From NCBI GenBank assembly GCA_965116435.1, contig OZ220686.1:496001-560000 (forward strand): a DNA stretch of 64,000 nucleotides. The letters run 5' to 3'. The position numbers and the translations under genes were made by a program. Shown in pieces: positions 44,441-51,816 of the stretch. Below the pieces are notes generated by a model. The model was not told the origin of the DNA and made no database searches. It saw nothing but the letters and a program-made list of their open reading frames with translations. The stretch's first letter is position 1. Every line of letters begins with the position of its first letter. This DNA is from VXPQ01 sp965116435. Its GTDB lineage: Bacteria; Bacteroidota; Rhodothermia; Rhodothermales; VXPQ01.

Positions 44441-45766
44441 TTATCCGGCGACCGGCTCCTGCTCCTCGATGGACGGGTCCGCAAACTCGTCGTACTGCAC
44501 GCGCCGGATGGCAATGCCTGCACGGGCCAGTTTCCCGTCCAGGTCTTCATACCCCCGGTCCAGGTGATAAATGCGGAGTACGTGCGTTTCTCCCTGGGCC
44601 ACCATGCCCGCCAGCACAAGCGATGCGCCCGCCCGCAGGTCGGTGCTCATCACCGTGGCGCCCTGCAACGGATGGCCGCCGGCGACGAACGCCTCGTTCT
44701 GCACGACGATGGCGTTGGCCCCCATGCGGTGCAACTCGGAGATATGCTTGAACCGGTCGTAATACACCGTGTCCCGAATCCGCGCATTGCCGCAAGCCCG
44801 GGCCAGAAGCACCGTCCACTGCGCCTGCAGGTCCGTAGGAAAACCCGGGTACACGGCGGTTTCGATGGAGACGGGCTGCAGCTCGTCCGGGGCCGTAACC
44901 TCCACATAGTCTTTCCCCGGATGATACCCTGCGCCCGTCTTCGTAAAGGCATCGATGAAGGCGTCTCCAAGGTGTTCGGGCGCCGCGTCCGTCAGGCGCA
45001 CGGCGCGGCCCGGCTCGCCCGCAATGGCCGCCGCAATCATAAACGTCCCCAGCTCGATGCGATCCGGCGCATTGTAAAAATGAACCGGAGTAAGCGCATC
45101 CACGCCTTCCACCTCGATCGTGTCCGTTCCAAGCCCCTCGATGCGGGCGCCCATGTTGCAAAGCATCTCCCCGAATACCGCGACGTCCGGCTCGCGGGCG
45201 GCATTCTCGATGCGGGACGGACCCCGCGCCGTCACAGAGGCCAGCAACAGGTTGATCGTGGCGCCCACGCTGGACGGCTCCATGCGAAACACGCCCCCGT
45301 CCAGGCGGCCTCCCCGCGCTTCCGCGACGACATAGCCGTGGTCCAGGCGAATGTCCGCGCCGAACGCTTCCATGCCCTTGAGGTGCAAATCCACAGGCCG
45401 CGGCCCCCATGCGCATCCTCCGGGAAGCGACACGCGGGCCCGCCCGCACCGGCCAAGGAGCGCACCCAGCATATAGAACGAGGCGCGCATCTTCTTCACC
45501 AGTTCATAGGGGGCTTCCGGATAGTTTACCCCGCTCGCGTCCACGGTCATTTCGTTCCGGTCCTCGTCGAACCGGACCGCCGCCCCGGAAATGCGCAGTA
45601 CGTGCGCAAACGTCTTGACGTCCCGCAGGTTGGGAATCCGGGATAGCGTCGAAACGCCGTCCGCAAGCAATGCCGCCGACATGAGCGGCAGCGCCGTATT
45701 CTTGGAGCCGCTCACGGGCAGAGACCCCGTAAGCGCATGCCCGCCTTCGATAATCAGTTTGTCCAT
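44441..45766 (-). CDS. murA: UDP-N-acetylglucosamine 1-carboxyvinyltransferase
   Basis: This 441-aa cytoplasmic enzyme adds enolpyruvate from PEP to UDP-GlcNAc, the first committed step of peptidoglycan synthesis. Lys22 in VSGSKNTALPL and Cys118 in SLPGGCAWGPRPVDLHL are the catalytic residues; having Cys rather than Asp at 118 predicts fosfomycin sensitivity. The two inside-out alpha/beta domains are complete. The start follows a copy of the R1 repeat whose TATATT lies 7 bases before the ATG, and an R2 stem-loop lies further upstream. Confidence 0.95.
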   Translation of the reverse strand: MDKLIIEGGHALTGSLPVSGSKNTALPLMSAALLADGVSTLSRIPNLRDVKTFAHVLRISGAAVRFDEDRNEMTVDASGVNYPEAPYELVKKMRASFYMLGALLGRCGRARVSLPGGCAWGPRPVDLHLKGMEAFGADIRLDHGYVVAEARGGRLDGGVFRMEPSSVGATINLLLASVTARGPSRIENAAREPDVAVFGEMLCNMGARIEGLGTDTIEVEGVDALTPVHFYNAPDRIELGTFMIAAAIAGEPGRAVRLTDAAPEHLGDAFIDAFTKTGAGYHPGKDYVEVTAPDELQPVSIETAVYPGFPTDLQAQWTVLLARACGNARIRDTVYYDRFKHISELHRMGANAIVVQNEAFVAGGHPLQGATVMSTDLRAGASLVLAGMVAQGETHVLRIYHLDRGYEDLDGKLARAGIAIRRVQYDEFADPSIEEQEPVAG

Positions 45767-45773
45767 AGGCTGT

Positions 45774-45812
45774 AATATAGGATGCGCTGATCAAGGCCGC
45801 AAAGACCAGAGC
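45774..45812 (-). promoter_or_regulatory. R1 repeat copy / candidate murA promoter
   Basis: On the minus strand it reads GCTCTGGTCTTTGCGG then CCTTGATCAGCGCATCC then TATATT, ending 7 bases before the murA ATG. TTGCGG and TATATT are 17 bases apart, a plausible -35/-10 pair that would give an almost leaderless mRNA. Confidence 0.5.
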
Positions 45813-45817
45813 ACACT

Positions 45818-45863
45818 TTACTTTTTTAAGTCCGGAATTTCGCCGCCTTAGATTTTAAGGTGG
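45818..45863. repeat. Dispersed stem-loop repeat R2, copy 2
   Basis: CTTTTTTAAGTCCGGAATTTC precedes a hairpin of GCCGCCTTA and TAAGGTGGC. It has the same layout as 8791-8838. It lies in the gap between the 1173-aa protein gene and murA. Confidence 0.5.
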
Positions 45864-45899
45864 CTCTTGTCGAAGCCGTGTTGCCCGGTGGCTTCTCCG

Positions 45900-48800
45900 T
45901 CAAAACAATGCGCTCATTTGCAGTTGCATCGTGTGAATGACGGGTGCATCGGCAGGCGCCCGCCCATCGTACGAAAACGTGGCCCGGAGGTATGCGTTCA
46001 CCGTGTACTGCGCGCGAAAGGACCACAAACTGGACCAGCCCGGACCCCTGCCGTCCGTCAGTTCGAACCGGGCAAGGCCCTGCGCTTCGCCATTCAGGCG
46101 GACACGGGCCGCTTCCGCACGCAATGTCGTCTGAAGTTTCCGGGGAATCGTATACCGGAGTTCGGCAGGCGCTTTCAGAATCTGCGCATCCCGATCCGCG
46201 AAGGCGTCTTTCTTGCGTCCGTACGAAGCGGAAAGCGTGGCCTGCACGCGGTCCGAAACCGTCCAGGAAACCCCCGGTTCCAGCTGGAACCCGGATACGT
46301 CGTAGCGGCGGGACGAAAAGGCGTCGCTCGCGAGGCGATCCTGCTCGCCGGACGCCACCGCCTGGATTCCCCAGTCGGACGAGGGACGCCAGCGCCCTTC
46401 GAGGCGCCAGCCGTCCACGAATCGTTCCTCCTGCCCGGCGGCCAGTTCGCTCAGGCTGCGCAGCCGGTTCAGGGAAATATCCAATCCATACTCCGGACGA
46501 GATCGAAACAGGAAAATGTCCTGCCCCAGCCGCAGCCGCCCGTTCATCGTGTGCTCGGCATTCCGAAACCGGCTCAGGTCCAGCAAATAGATGGGCAACG
46601 TGTTCGGGTCTCGCGTTTTTTCGCGCACTTCGATCACCGTCCGCGTCGCTACCTGCGACAATCTGCGCTTCCAGCGACGGTCCGAGCGGCCCCACCGGCG
46701 CCGAGGGTCCAGTTCCAGGCGTATGCGGCTCAGCACATTCACCACAGACACCAGCGTATCCGAAGGCACGTAGGTGCGCACATACGCGCCCTCGTTCGGC
46801 AAGCGCTCGGGAAGCAATTCGTCGATCTGCACCAGGCCGTCTGCGTTTCCGTCTTCCCACACGAATTGTCCGATCTCGGGGCCGGTGCGAATATATATCT
46901 CCTGCAAGACCGGCGAACGTTCCGTCATGCCGTCATACAGCACATTGAGTTGAACGGATCGGGCCAACGGACGCCACGCTCCATTCAGCTTCAGGAGGAG
47001 CGATTCGGCGTTCTCCCGGTTCTGCGCTATGCGAAAACGTTCGGTAAAGTGGCGCGCGCGAAAACCGATGCTGCCTTGCGCATCCAGCAAGGACGAGGGG
47101 CGCCATTCGAATGTCGTGCGTCCGGTCCAGGACGTCGCGGCAGGCTCCACGCGGCCGTCAATCCAGTCGTCCTCCACGCGGCGCTCGACGAAGGCCGTCA
47201 TGCCGAACGCCTCGTCTTGCCAGGCGAGGCCGGGACGTACCTCCAGAAACCGAAACGACGGACGCAGCAGGCTGTCCACGGCCAGCGCTTCCTGCATACG
47301 ATCCTCGTGCTCGAACTCGAGGCGCGGGGACAGCCGCCCGCCGCCCAGCGCATACTCCACCTGCCCCGATTGCCGAATCCACCGTCCTTCCTCGCCCGCC
47401 GCCCGTTCGCGGGAAGCGATGGATTCGAGCGCATATTCGAACCGGGGCCATCCGCCTTCCTGCACCGCCACATAGGCCGCCCGCCGATCCGCCTCGAACC
47501 CGTCTCCAAGGACAATCCGCCCCGCTTCGCCCCGCACACTGGACTCTTCCAAAAAACCGAATTGTACATGGCCTTCGTCGATCGTCTCGTCCACAGACAG
47601 GCTCCCCGCGCCCGGATCGCGGCGGGATACAAGGTTCCAGCGGCGCGCAAACTCCACCGGACGAATGCGATCGAACGCCGCAAAGGAGGACGTTACATGC
47701 CTCCGGCGCGCCTCTCCAGACAGCCGGACGCCGCCGAGGGAAAACGGCTTCAGCCGCATGCCCGCCAGCACGGCGTCGCCCAGGTCGTCGTCGGCATCCA
47801 GCGGAGACAAGCGATTTTTGTCCTGCAGGCTGCGGCCCCATTCGCCAAACACTTCAACCGCCGGTATGGGCGAAAACGCCCCGCGCATATCGATCATGCG
47901 GTGCATTGCCGGCTTCGGAAGCAGGCGCACGGGAAGGTAGCTCCCCTTGCCGGGACCGCGATATTCGTACAAAATGCCGTTGACGGCCCGCCCCGTACGT
48001 TCGTAGCTCCCAAGCCCTTCGCCTACGTGCGCGAATCGCACGCGAAACACGGCTTCGGAAGGCCCGGGCGCCTGGTCCAGCGCCACATACACCGTATCGG
48101 ACGGCGGACGAATTTCCCGGCGATATTGTACGTACGGGGCTTCTGGATCGAATGCTACCCGCTGCGCCGCGCCGGCGATGGCCGCGCCATCCCCCGCACG
48201 CGCAAGCGCCAGCGAATCTTCCCCTCCGAAGCCGAATTCCTCGCTGAAATCCCGGCTGTCCGCTTCCCGGATTACCGAAATGCCGAAACGCCCGGACATG
48301 CCCCGCTGCGCCGTTTCAGGGCGCTGGCCGGGTTGGAAATGCATATCCACTTCCACCCCGGCCAGCGTACGCGTGAAACTGCTGGTCGAATATTGAAACT
48401 CGACCTTGATGCGCATGTCCGCCGTGACCATACGATTCGACGTAAAGGAAATTTCCGCCGTGGCGTAATCGATCACGTAATCGTTGGTCTCGCCCCGCTC
48501 CAGGCGCTCCCCGTCCGCAAACACGGCTTCGGAGCCAGGAACCACAAGCACGAAACGCTCCCCCTCTGCCCCGTCCAGCCGGTACGGCCCCTGTACGCCG
48601 TCAATGGGTTCTATTTCCTGGGATCGGAACAGGCCGCGCGCCACAGCCCCCGCCGCCTGTACCCGCCCTCCGATGCGGCCCCCGTCGGGCAAGGACGTCG
48701 TCGCCGAAGCGCCCTGCAATCTTCTGGAAAACGCGCTGAACTCGCCCGACGCAAACCGGATGTCGAAATCTCCCAGCTCCGCCCGCGCATGGGGTACGTC

Positions 48801-49421
48801 CAAACCAATGAACACGCGGTCGAACTCCTCGATGCGCTGGGTTGTCCCTTCCGGGAGGATCGGCGTGTTCTCGTCGGTCAGCACGGCGCGCACATGCACC
48901 TGCTCCGAGAGAGGACCGGCGAGCTGCAGGCGCAGCCCGGATTCAATCGTTACGTCCCGGTTCGATCCCACAAGCATGCCTCGCGTGATCGAGCCGTTGT
49001 GCTGCAAGGAGGTAGCGGTCGGAAACAACCGGACAGGTTCTGCTTCCATGGGGGGCGCCGCAGGGGCCGTTTCCTCGTCTGTCGGGGCTTCCGCGAGGGC
49101 ATGGCGGCGATACACATCCTGAAAACGAAACGGCAGGCTTCGGTATTCGACGACCAACGCCTCGGTCCCGGACAGGTCGTCCACCCAGAGGCGAGCATGG
49201 CGATAGTCAAGCCGGTAGCGCGTCGTATCAAGCGCTTCCCCGTCGGCCAGCACCCGCTCCGATCCCGGCAACACAATGGGAACCAGTGAAAACGGCTGCG
49301 GCGACGACGCGTCAAGGGTGTCGCGCCGGGAAATTTCCAGCGTGGGCGCGGCTTCCTGTGCTCGCCCCGGCGCAGCAACGAACGCCAGCGCCATGCCCGT
49401 CGCAACGAGTCGAGCAATCAT
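45900..49421 (-). CDS. Large outer-membrane beta-rich protein, SprA-like features
   Basis: This 1173-aa protein has a signal peptide (MIARLVATGMALAFVAAPGRAQ). The N-terminal half contains two units of the form G-x-D-Y-x-I/L-D-Y-x-x-A/G-x-I/L-x-F/V (TTRYRLDYRHARLWVDD; TNDYVIDYATAEISFTS), followed by MRIKVEFQYSTSSF. Such units also occur in the gliding/T9SS protein SprA, which is about twice as long. The C-terminal two thirds are beta-strand rich with periodic aromatic residues. A Ca-binding-type loop EDGNADGLVQIDE lies near residue 855. The protein is probably an outer-membrane barrel; its role is unknown. It overlaps the NHL gene by 4 bp and is followed by murA, so it may belong to an envelope operon. 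Confidence 0.65.
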   Translation of the reverse strand: MIARLVATGMALAFVAAPGRAQEAAPTLEISRRDTLDASSPQPFSLVPIVLPGSERVLADGEALDTTRYRLDYRHARLWVDDLSGTEALVVEYRSLPFRFQDVYRRHALAEAPTDEETAPAAPPMEAEPVRLFPTATSLQHNGSITRGMLVGSNRDVTIESGLRLQLAGPLSEQVHVRAVLTDENTPILPEGTTQRIEEFDRVFIGLDVPHARAELGDFDIRFASGEFSAFSRRLQGASATTSLPDGGRIGGRVQAAGAVARGLFRSQEIEPIDGVQGPYRLDGAEGERFVLVVPGSEAVFADGERLERGETNDYVIDYATAEISFTSNRMVTADMRIKVEFQYSTSSFTRTLAGVEVDMHFQPGQRPETAQRGMSGRFGISVIREADSRDFSEEFGFGGEDSLALARAGDGAAIAGAAQRVAFDPEAPYVQYRREIRPPSDTVYVALDQAPGPSEAVFRVRFAHVGEGLGSYERTGRAVNGILYEYRGPGKGSYLPVRLLPKPAMHRMIDMRGAFSPIPAVEVFGEWGRSLQDKNRLSPLDADDDLGDAVLAGMRLKPFSLGGVRLSGEARRRHVTSSFAAFDRIRPVEFARRWNLVSRRDPGAGSLSVDETIDEGHVQFGFLEESSVRGEAGRIVLGDGFEADRRAAYVAVQEGGWPRFEYALESIASRERAAGEEGRWIRQSGQVEYALGGGRLSPRLEFEHEDRMQEALAVDSLLRPSFRFLEVRPGLAWQDEAFGMTAFVERRVEDDWIDGRVEPAATSWTGRTTFEWRPSSLLDAQGSIGFRARHFTERFRIAQNRENAESLLLKLNGAWRPLARSVQLNVLYDGMTERSPVLQEIYIRTGPEIGQFVWEDGNADGLVQIDELLPERLPNEGAYVRTYVPSDTLVSVVNVLSRIRLELDPRRRWGRSDRRWKRRLSQVATRTVIEVREKTRDPNTLPIYLLDLSRFRNAEHTMNGRLRLGQDIFLFRSRPEYGLDISLNRLRSLSELAAGQEERFVDGWRLEGRWRPSSDWGIQAVASGEQDRLASDAFSSRRYDVSGFQLEPGVSWTVSDRVQATLSASYGRKKDAFADRDAQILKAPAELRYTIPRKLQTTLRAEAARVRLNGEAQGLARFELTDGRGPGWSSLWSFRAQYTVNAYLRATFSYDGRAPADAPVIHTMQLQMSALF

Positions 49422-50344
49422 TCCGAAGGCGCAAGCAGATACAAGCGCTGCGTTCCCAGCACATACAACACGCCGTCTGGTCCCGCCGCCATGTCCACGA
49501 TGTGCGTATTCATATCTGTTTCAAGGTGGCGCTCGAAACGTCCGGCGGCGTCGTACGCCACCAGGCTGCGCTCAAGCGCGGCGTATACCCGCTCGCCCGT
49601 CGCAACCACGGCGGAAAGCCCGACAAGCCCGGCGCCGATCGAGCGTGCGAACGTTCCGTATTGGTCATAGACCATCAGGGATTCCGCCCGGCGGTCGGCC
49701 ACGTACAACACCCCGTCCGCCCCAAGGGCAAGGTCTACCGGCTCAAGCAGGGCGCCGGGGCCTGCGCGGGCGTCGCCAATCACGCCCGCCGGACGCCGAT
49801 CCTCATCCCATTTGCGCACAACCCCCCGGTCCACGTCTACCACGAACAGCTCGTTCGCGGGAGACGTCGCCACGCCGCCGGGAATGCCGGAAGCATACCC
49901 GGACGCCGCCGCATCCTGCCGCCGGTACGTAACGCGGGCCCCCTCCTCGCCGCTGCGCGCCAGCGGAACGGCGCCAAGCCAGGCCCCGGAGCGGGAAAAT
50001 ATTTGTATGCGCCGGTTGCCCGCATCGGCCACATACAGCGTCAGGCCATTGGTCGGATCGACGCCCGAGGGATCGTCGAACGCGCCCTCTCTGGAGCCGG
50101 GGCCGCCCAGCACGGCGAGGATCTCCCCGTGCGCATTCATCGCATATACGACGTCGCGGCCCGCATCGGCCACATACAACCCGCCGAACGGGTCTACGCC
50201 CAACGCCCGGGCGTCCGCAAAAACGGCCTCCGACAACGGAATGGCCCGCAGCGTATCCGCCGGAGGGGCCATAGCCCGCCCGGCCCCCGAAACCGGGGCG
50301 CCGAACAGGCTGCACGCCCCCAACGCCATAACGACTGCACGCAT
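49418..50344 (-). CDS. NHL-repeat / beta-propeller secreted protein
   Basis: This 308-aa protein starts at ATG 50344, two bases after the purD stop. The N-terminus is hydrophobic (MRAVVMALGACSLFGAPVSG); LGAC resembles a weak lipobox. NHL-type units recur: GVDPFGGLYVADAGRDVVYA, PTNGLTLYVADAGNRRIQIF, SPANELFVVDVDRGVVRKW, GADGVLYVADRRAESLMVY and GPDGVLYVLGTQRLYLL, giving a propeller of about six blades. The family mediates protein or ligand contacts. It overlaps the 1173-aa outer-membrane protein gene by ATGA, so the two probably act together at the envelope. The frame extends upstream through purD, but that part is shadow. Confidence 0.78.
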   Translation of the reverse strand: MRAVVMALGACSLFGAPVSGAGRAMAPPADTLRAIPLSEAVFADARALGVDPFGGLYVADAGRDVVYAMNAHGEILAVLGGPGSREGAFDDPSGVDPTNGLTLYVADAGNRRIQIFSRSGAWLGAVPLARSGEEGARVTYRRQDAAASGYASGIPGGVATSPANELFVVDVDRGVVRKWDEDRRPAGVIGDARAGPGALLEPVDLALGADGVLYVADRRAESLMVYDQYGTFARSIGAGLVGLSAVVATGERVYAALERSLVAYDAAGRFERHLETDMNTHIVDMAAGPDGVLYVLGTQRLYLLAPSE

Positions 50345-50346
50345 CG

Positions 50347-51642
50347 TCACGAATGGAGCCCTCGTTTGCCTATGTCTCGCCTGAACTGCATGTGTTCGAA
50401 CGAAATGCAACGGGCGGCTTCGTAGGCGCGATCCAGGGCTTCCCGAAGGTCCGCGCCCAAGCCTGTAACGCCAAGTACGCGCCCGCCGGACGTCACCGGT
50501 TCGCCGCCCCCGCCATGCTCCGGGCGCCCGGGCGCCGTGCCTGCATGAAACACCATCGCGTCCCGCTCGGCGCGCGCCTTGTCCAGCCCTCGAATGGGAA
50601 ATCCCGTTTCGTAGCGCCCCGGATACCCGCCGGAAGCCAACACAACGCACGCCGCAGCGCCAGGCTTCACGGACAATGTGGCGCCCCCAAGTCCTCCCCG
50701 GGCCGTCGCCTCGAACAAATCGACCGCATCGCTCGCAAGCAGCGGCAAGACCACCTGCGCCTCCGGGTCTCCGAAGCGGCAGTTGTATTCGATGACCTTC
50801 GGGCCGTCTGCCGTCAGCATCAACCCGCAATACAGCACGCCCCGATACGGATAGCCCTCCTCGGCCATGCCCTCGAGGGTCGGAGCCACAATCCGGGTGC
50901 GCACCACGGCCAGCAGGTCGTCCGTTACGACGGGCACGGGTGCATAGGCCCCCATTCCGCCCGTGTTGGGTCCCGTATCGCCCTCCCCGATGCGCTTGTG
51001 GTCCTGCGCAGGCGCCAGAAGCACATAGTCCTCGCCGTCGCACAACGCAAATATGCTGGCCTCTTCCCCTTCCATATATTCCTCCACGACCACATGGTCC
51101 CCCGCCGCGCCGAACCCTTGCTCGCGCAACATGAACGTCAGGGTGTCCACCGCCTCGTCCACCGTGGCGCACACCACCGCGCCTTTGCCTGCGGCCAAAC
51201 CGCTCGCCTTGACCACCACCGGCGCCCCGGATTCCCGGACATAGGCCACCGCACCATCGTACTCGTCCGCACCAAAGGTCCGGGAACGCGCCGTGGGAAT
51301 GCCGCGGCGCTGCATGAATGCCTTGGCGAACGCCTTGGACCCTTCCAGCCGAGCGGCTTCCGCGCCGGGTCCCATAATGGGCAGCCCCTCTTCCCTGAAA
51401 CGATCCGCAAGCCCTGCGACCAGCGGCTGCTCAGGGCCCGCCACCGTCAAGTCGATCCGCTCTGTGCGCGCAAAACGCACCAGATTTTCGAGGTCGTCCG
51501 CCCGAATGGGGACCGTCGAAGCCGTCTCAGCGATTCCCGCATTCCCCGGCGCCGCGAACAGAGTGTGTTTTCCTCCCGATGCGGACAAGCGCTGCACGAT
51601 AGCATGTTCGCGCCCTCCGCTTCCGATAACCAGTATGCGCAT
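50347..51642 (-). CDS. purD: Phosphoribosylamine-glycine ligase (GAR synthetase)
   Basis: This 431-aa ATP-grasp enzyme performs the second step of purine synthesis. MRILVIGSGGREHAIVQRL is the N-terminal fold. PVVVKASGLAAGKGAVVC, HVVVEEYMEGEEASIF, DTGPNTGGMGAYAP and YNCRFGDPEAQVVLPLL are the ATP-grasp and metal motifs. The C-terminal domain is complete. It lies 174 bp downstream of mutS, and a partial R1 repeat (51668-51727) precedes its start. Confidence 0.95.
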   Translation of the reverse strand: MRILVIGSGGREHAIVQRLSASGGKHTLFAAPGNAGIAETASTVPIRADDLENLVRFARTERIDLTVAGPEQPLVAGLADRFREEGLPIMGPGAEAARLEGSKAFAKAFMQRRGIPTARSRTFGADEYDGAVAYVRESGAPVVVKASGLAAGKGAVVCATVDEAVDTLTFMLREQGFGAAGDHVVVEEYMEGEEASIFALCDGEDYVLLAPAQDHKRIGEGDTGPNTGGMGAYAPVPVVTDDLLAVVRTRIVAPTLEGMAEEGYPYRGVLYCGLMLTADGPKVIEYNCRFGDPEAQVVLPLLASDAVDLFEATARGGLGGATLSVKPGAAACVVLASGGYPGRYETGFPIRGLDKARAERDAMVFHAGTAPGRPEHGGGGEPVTSGGRVLGVTGLGADLREALDRAYEAARCISFEHMQFRRDIGKRGLHS

Positions 51643-51667
51643 GAAAGCGTTTGTTTCTGTTGCCGTT

Positions 51668-51727
51668 TAAGGATCGTACGATCCATGATCCGTTCCGCTT
51701 CGACCAGCGCTTCACGTACGCGATCGA
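51668..51727 (-). repeat. Partial R1 repeat upstream of purD
   Basis: On the minus strand CGCGTACGTGAAGCGCTGGT is followed by CGAAGCGGA, as in the 2304-2390 copy; the GATCAGCGCATCC end is degenerate (GGATCATGGATCG). Confidence 0.45.
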
Positions 51728-51816
51728 AGGATGGCATGATCCCGCCGCCATCGGCGGAAAACCCTTCGGCGGATGCGGAGCATGGTCTGCGGCGCGCCCG
51801 CCTCGCGCGCCTTGCC

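Noticed and set aside
45867..49289. 1140-codon open frame on the plus strand
   Set aside because: It is fully antisense to the 1173-aa outer-membrane protein gene. Its composition is the Arg/Pro/His-rich pattern of GC-rich shadow frames and it has no recognisable motif, whereas the minus-strand protein has a signal peptide and domain repeats.
49418..51172. Long form of the NHL-repeat protein starting at 51172
   Set aside because: The extra N-terminal part is a frame-shifted shadow of purD; the signal-like N-terminus begins at 50344.
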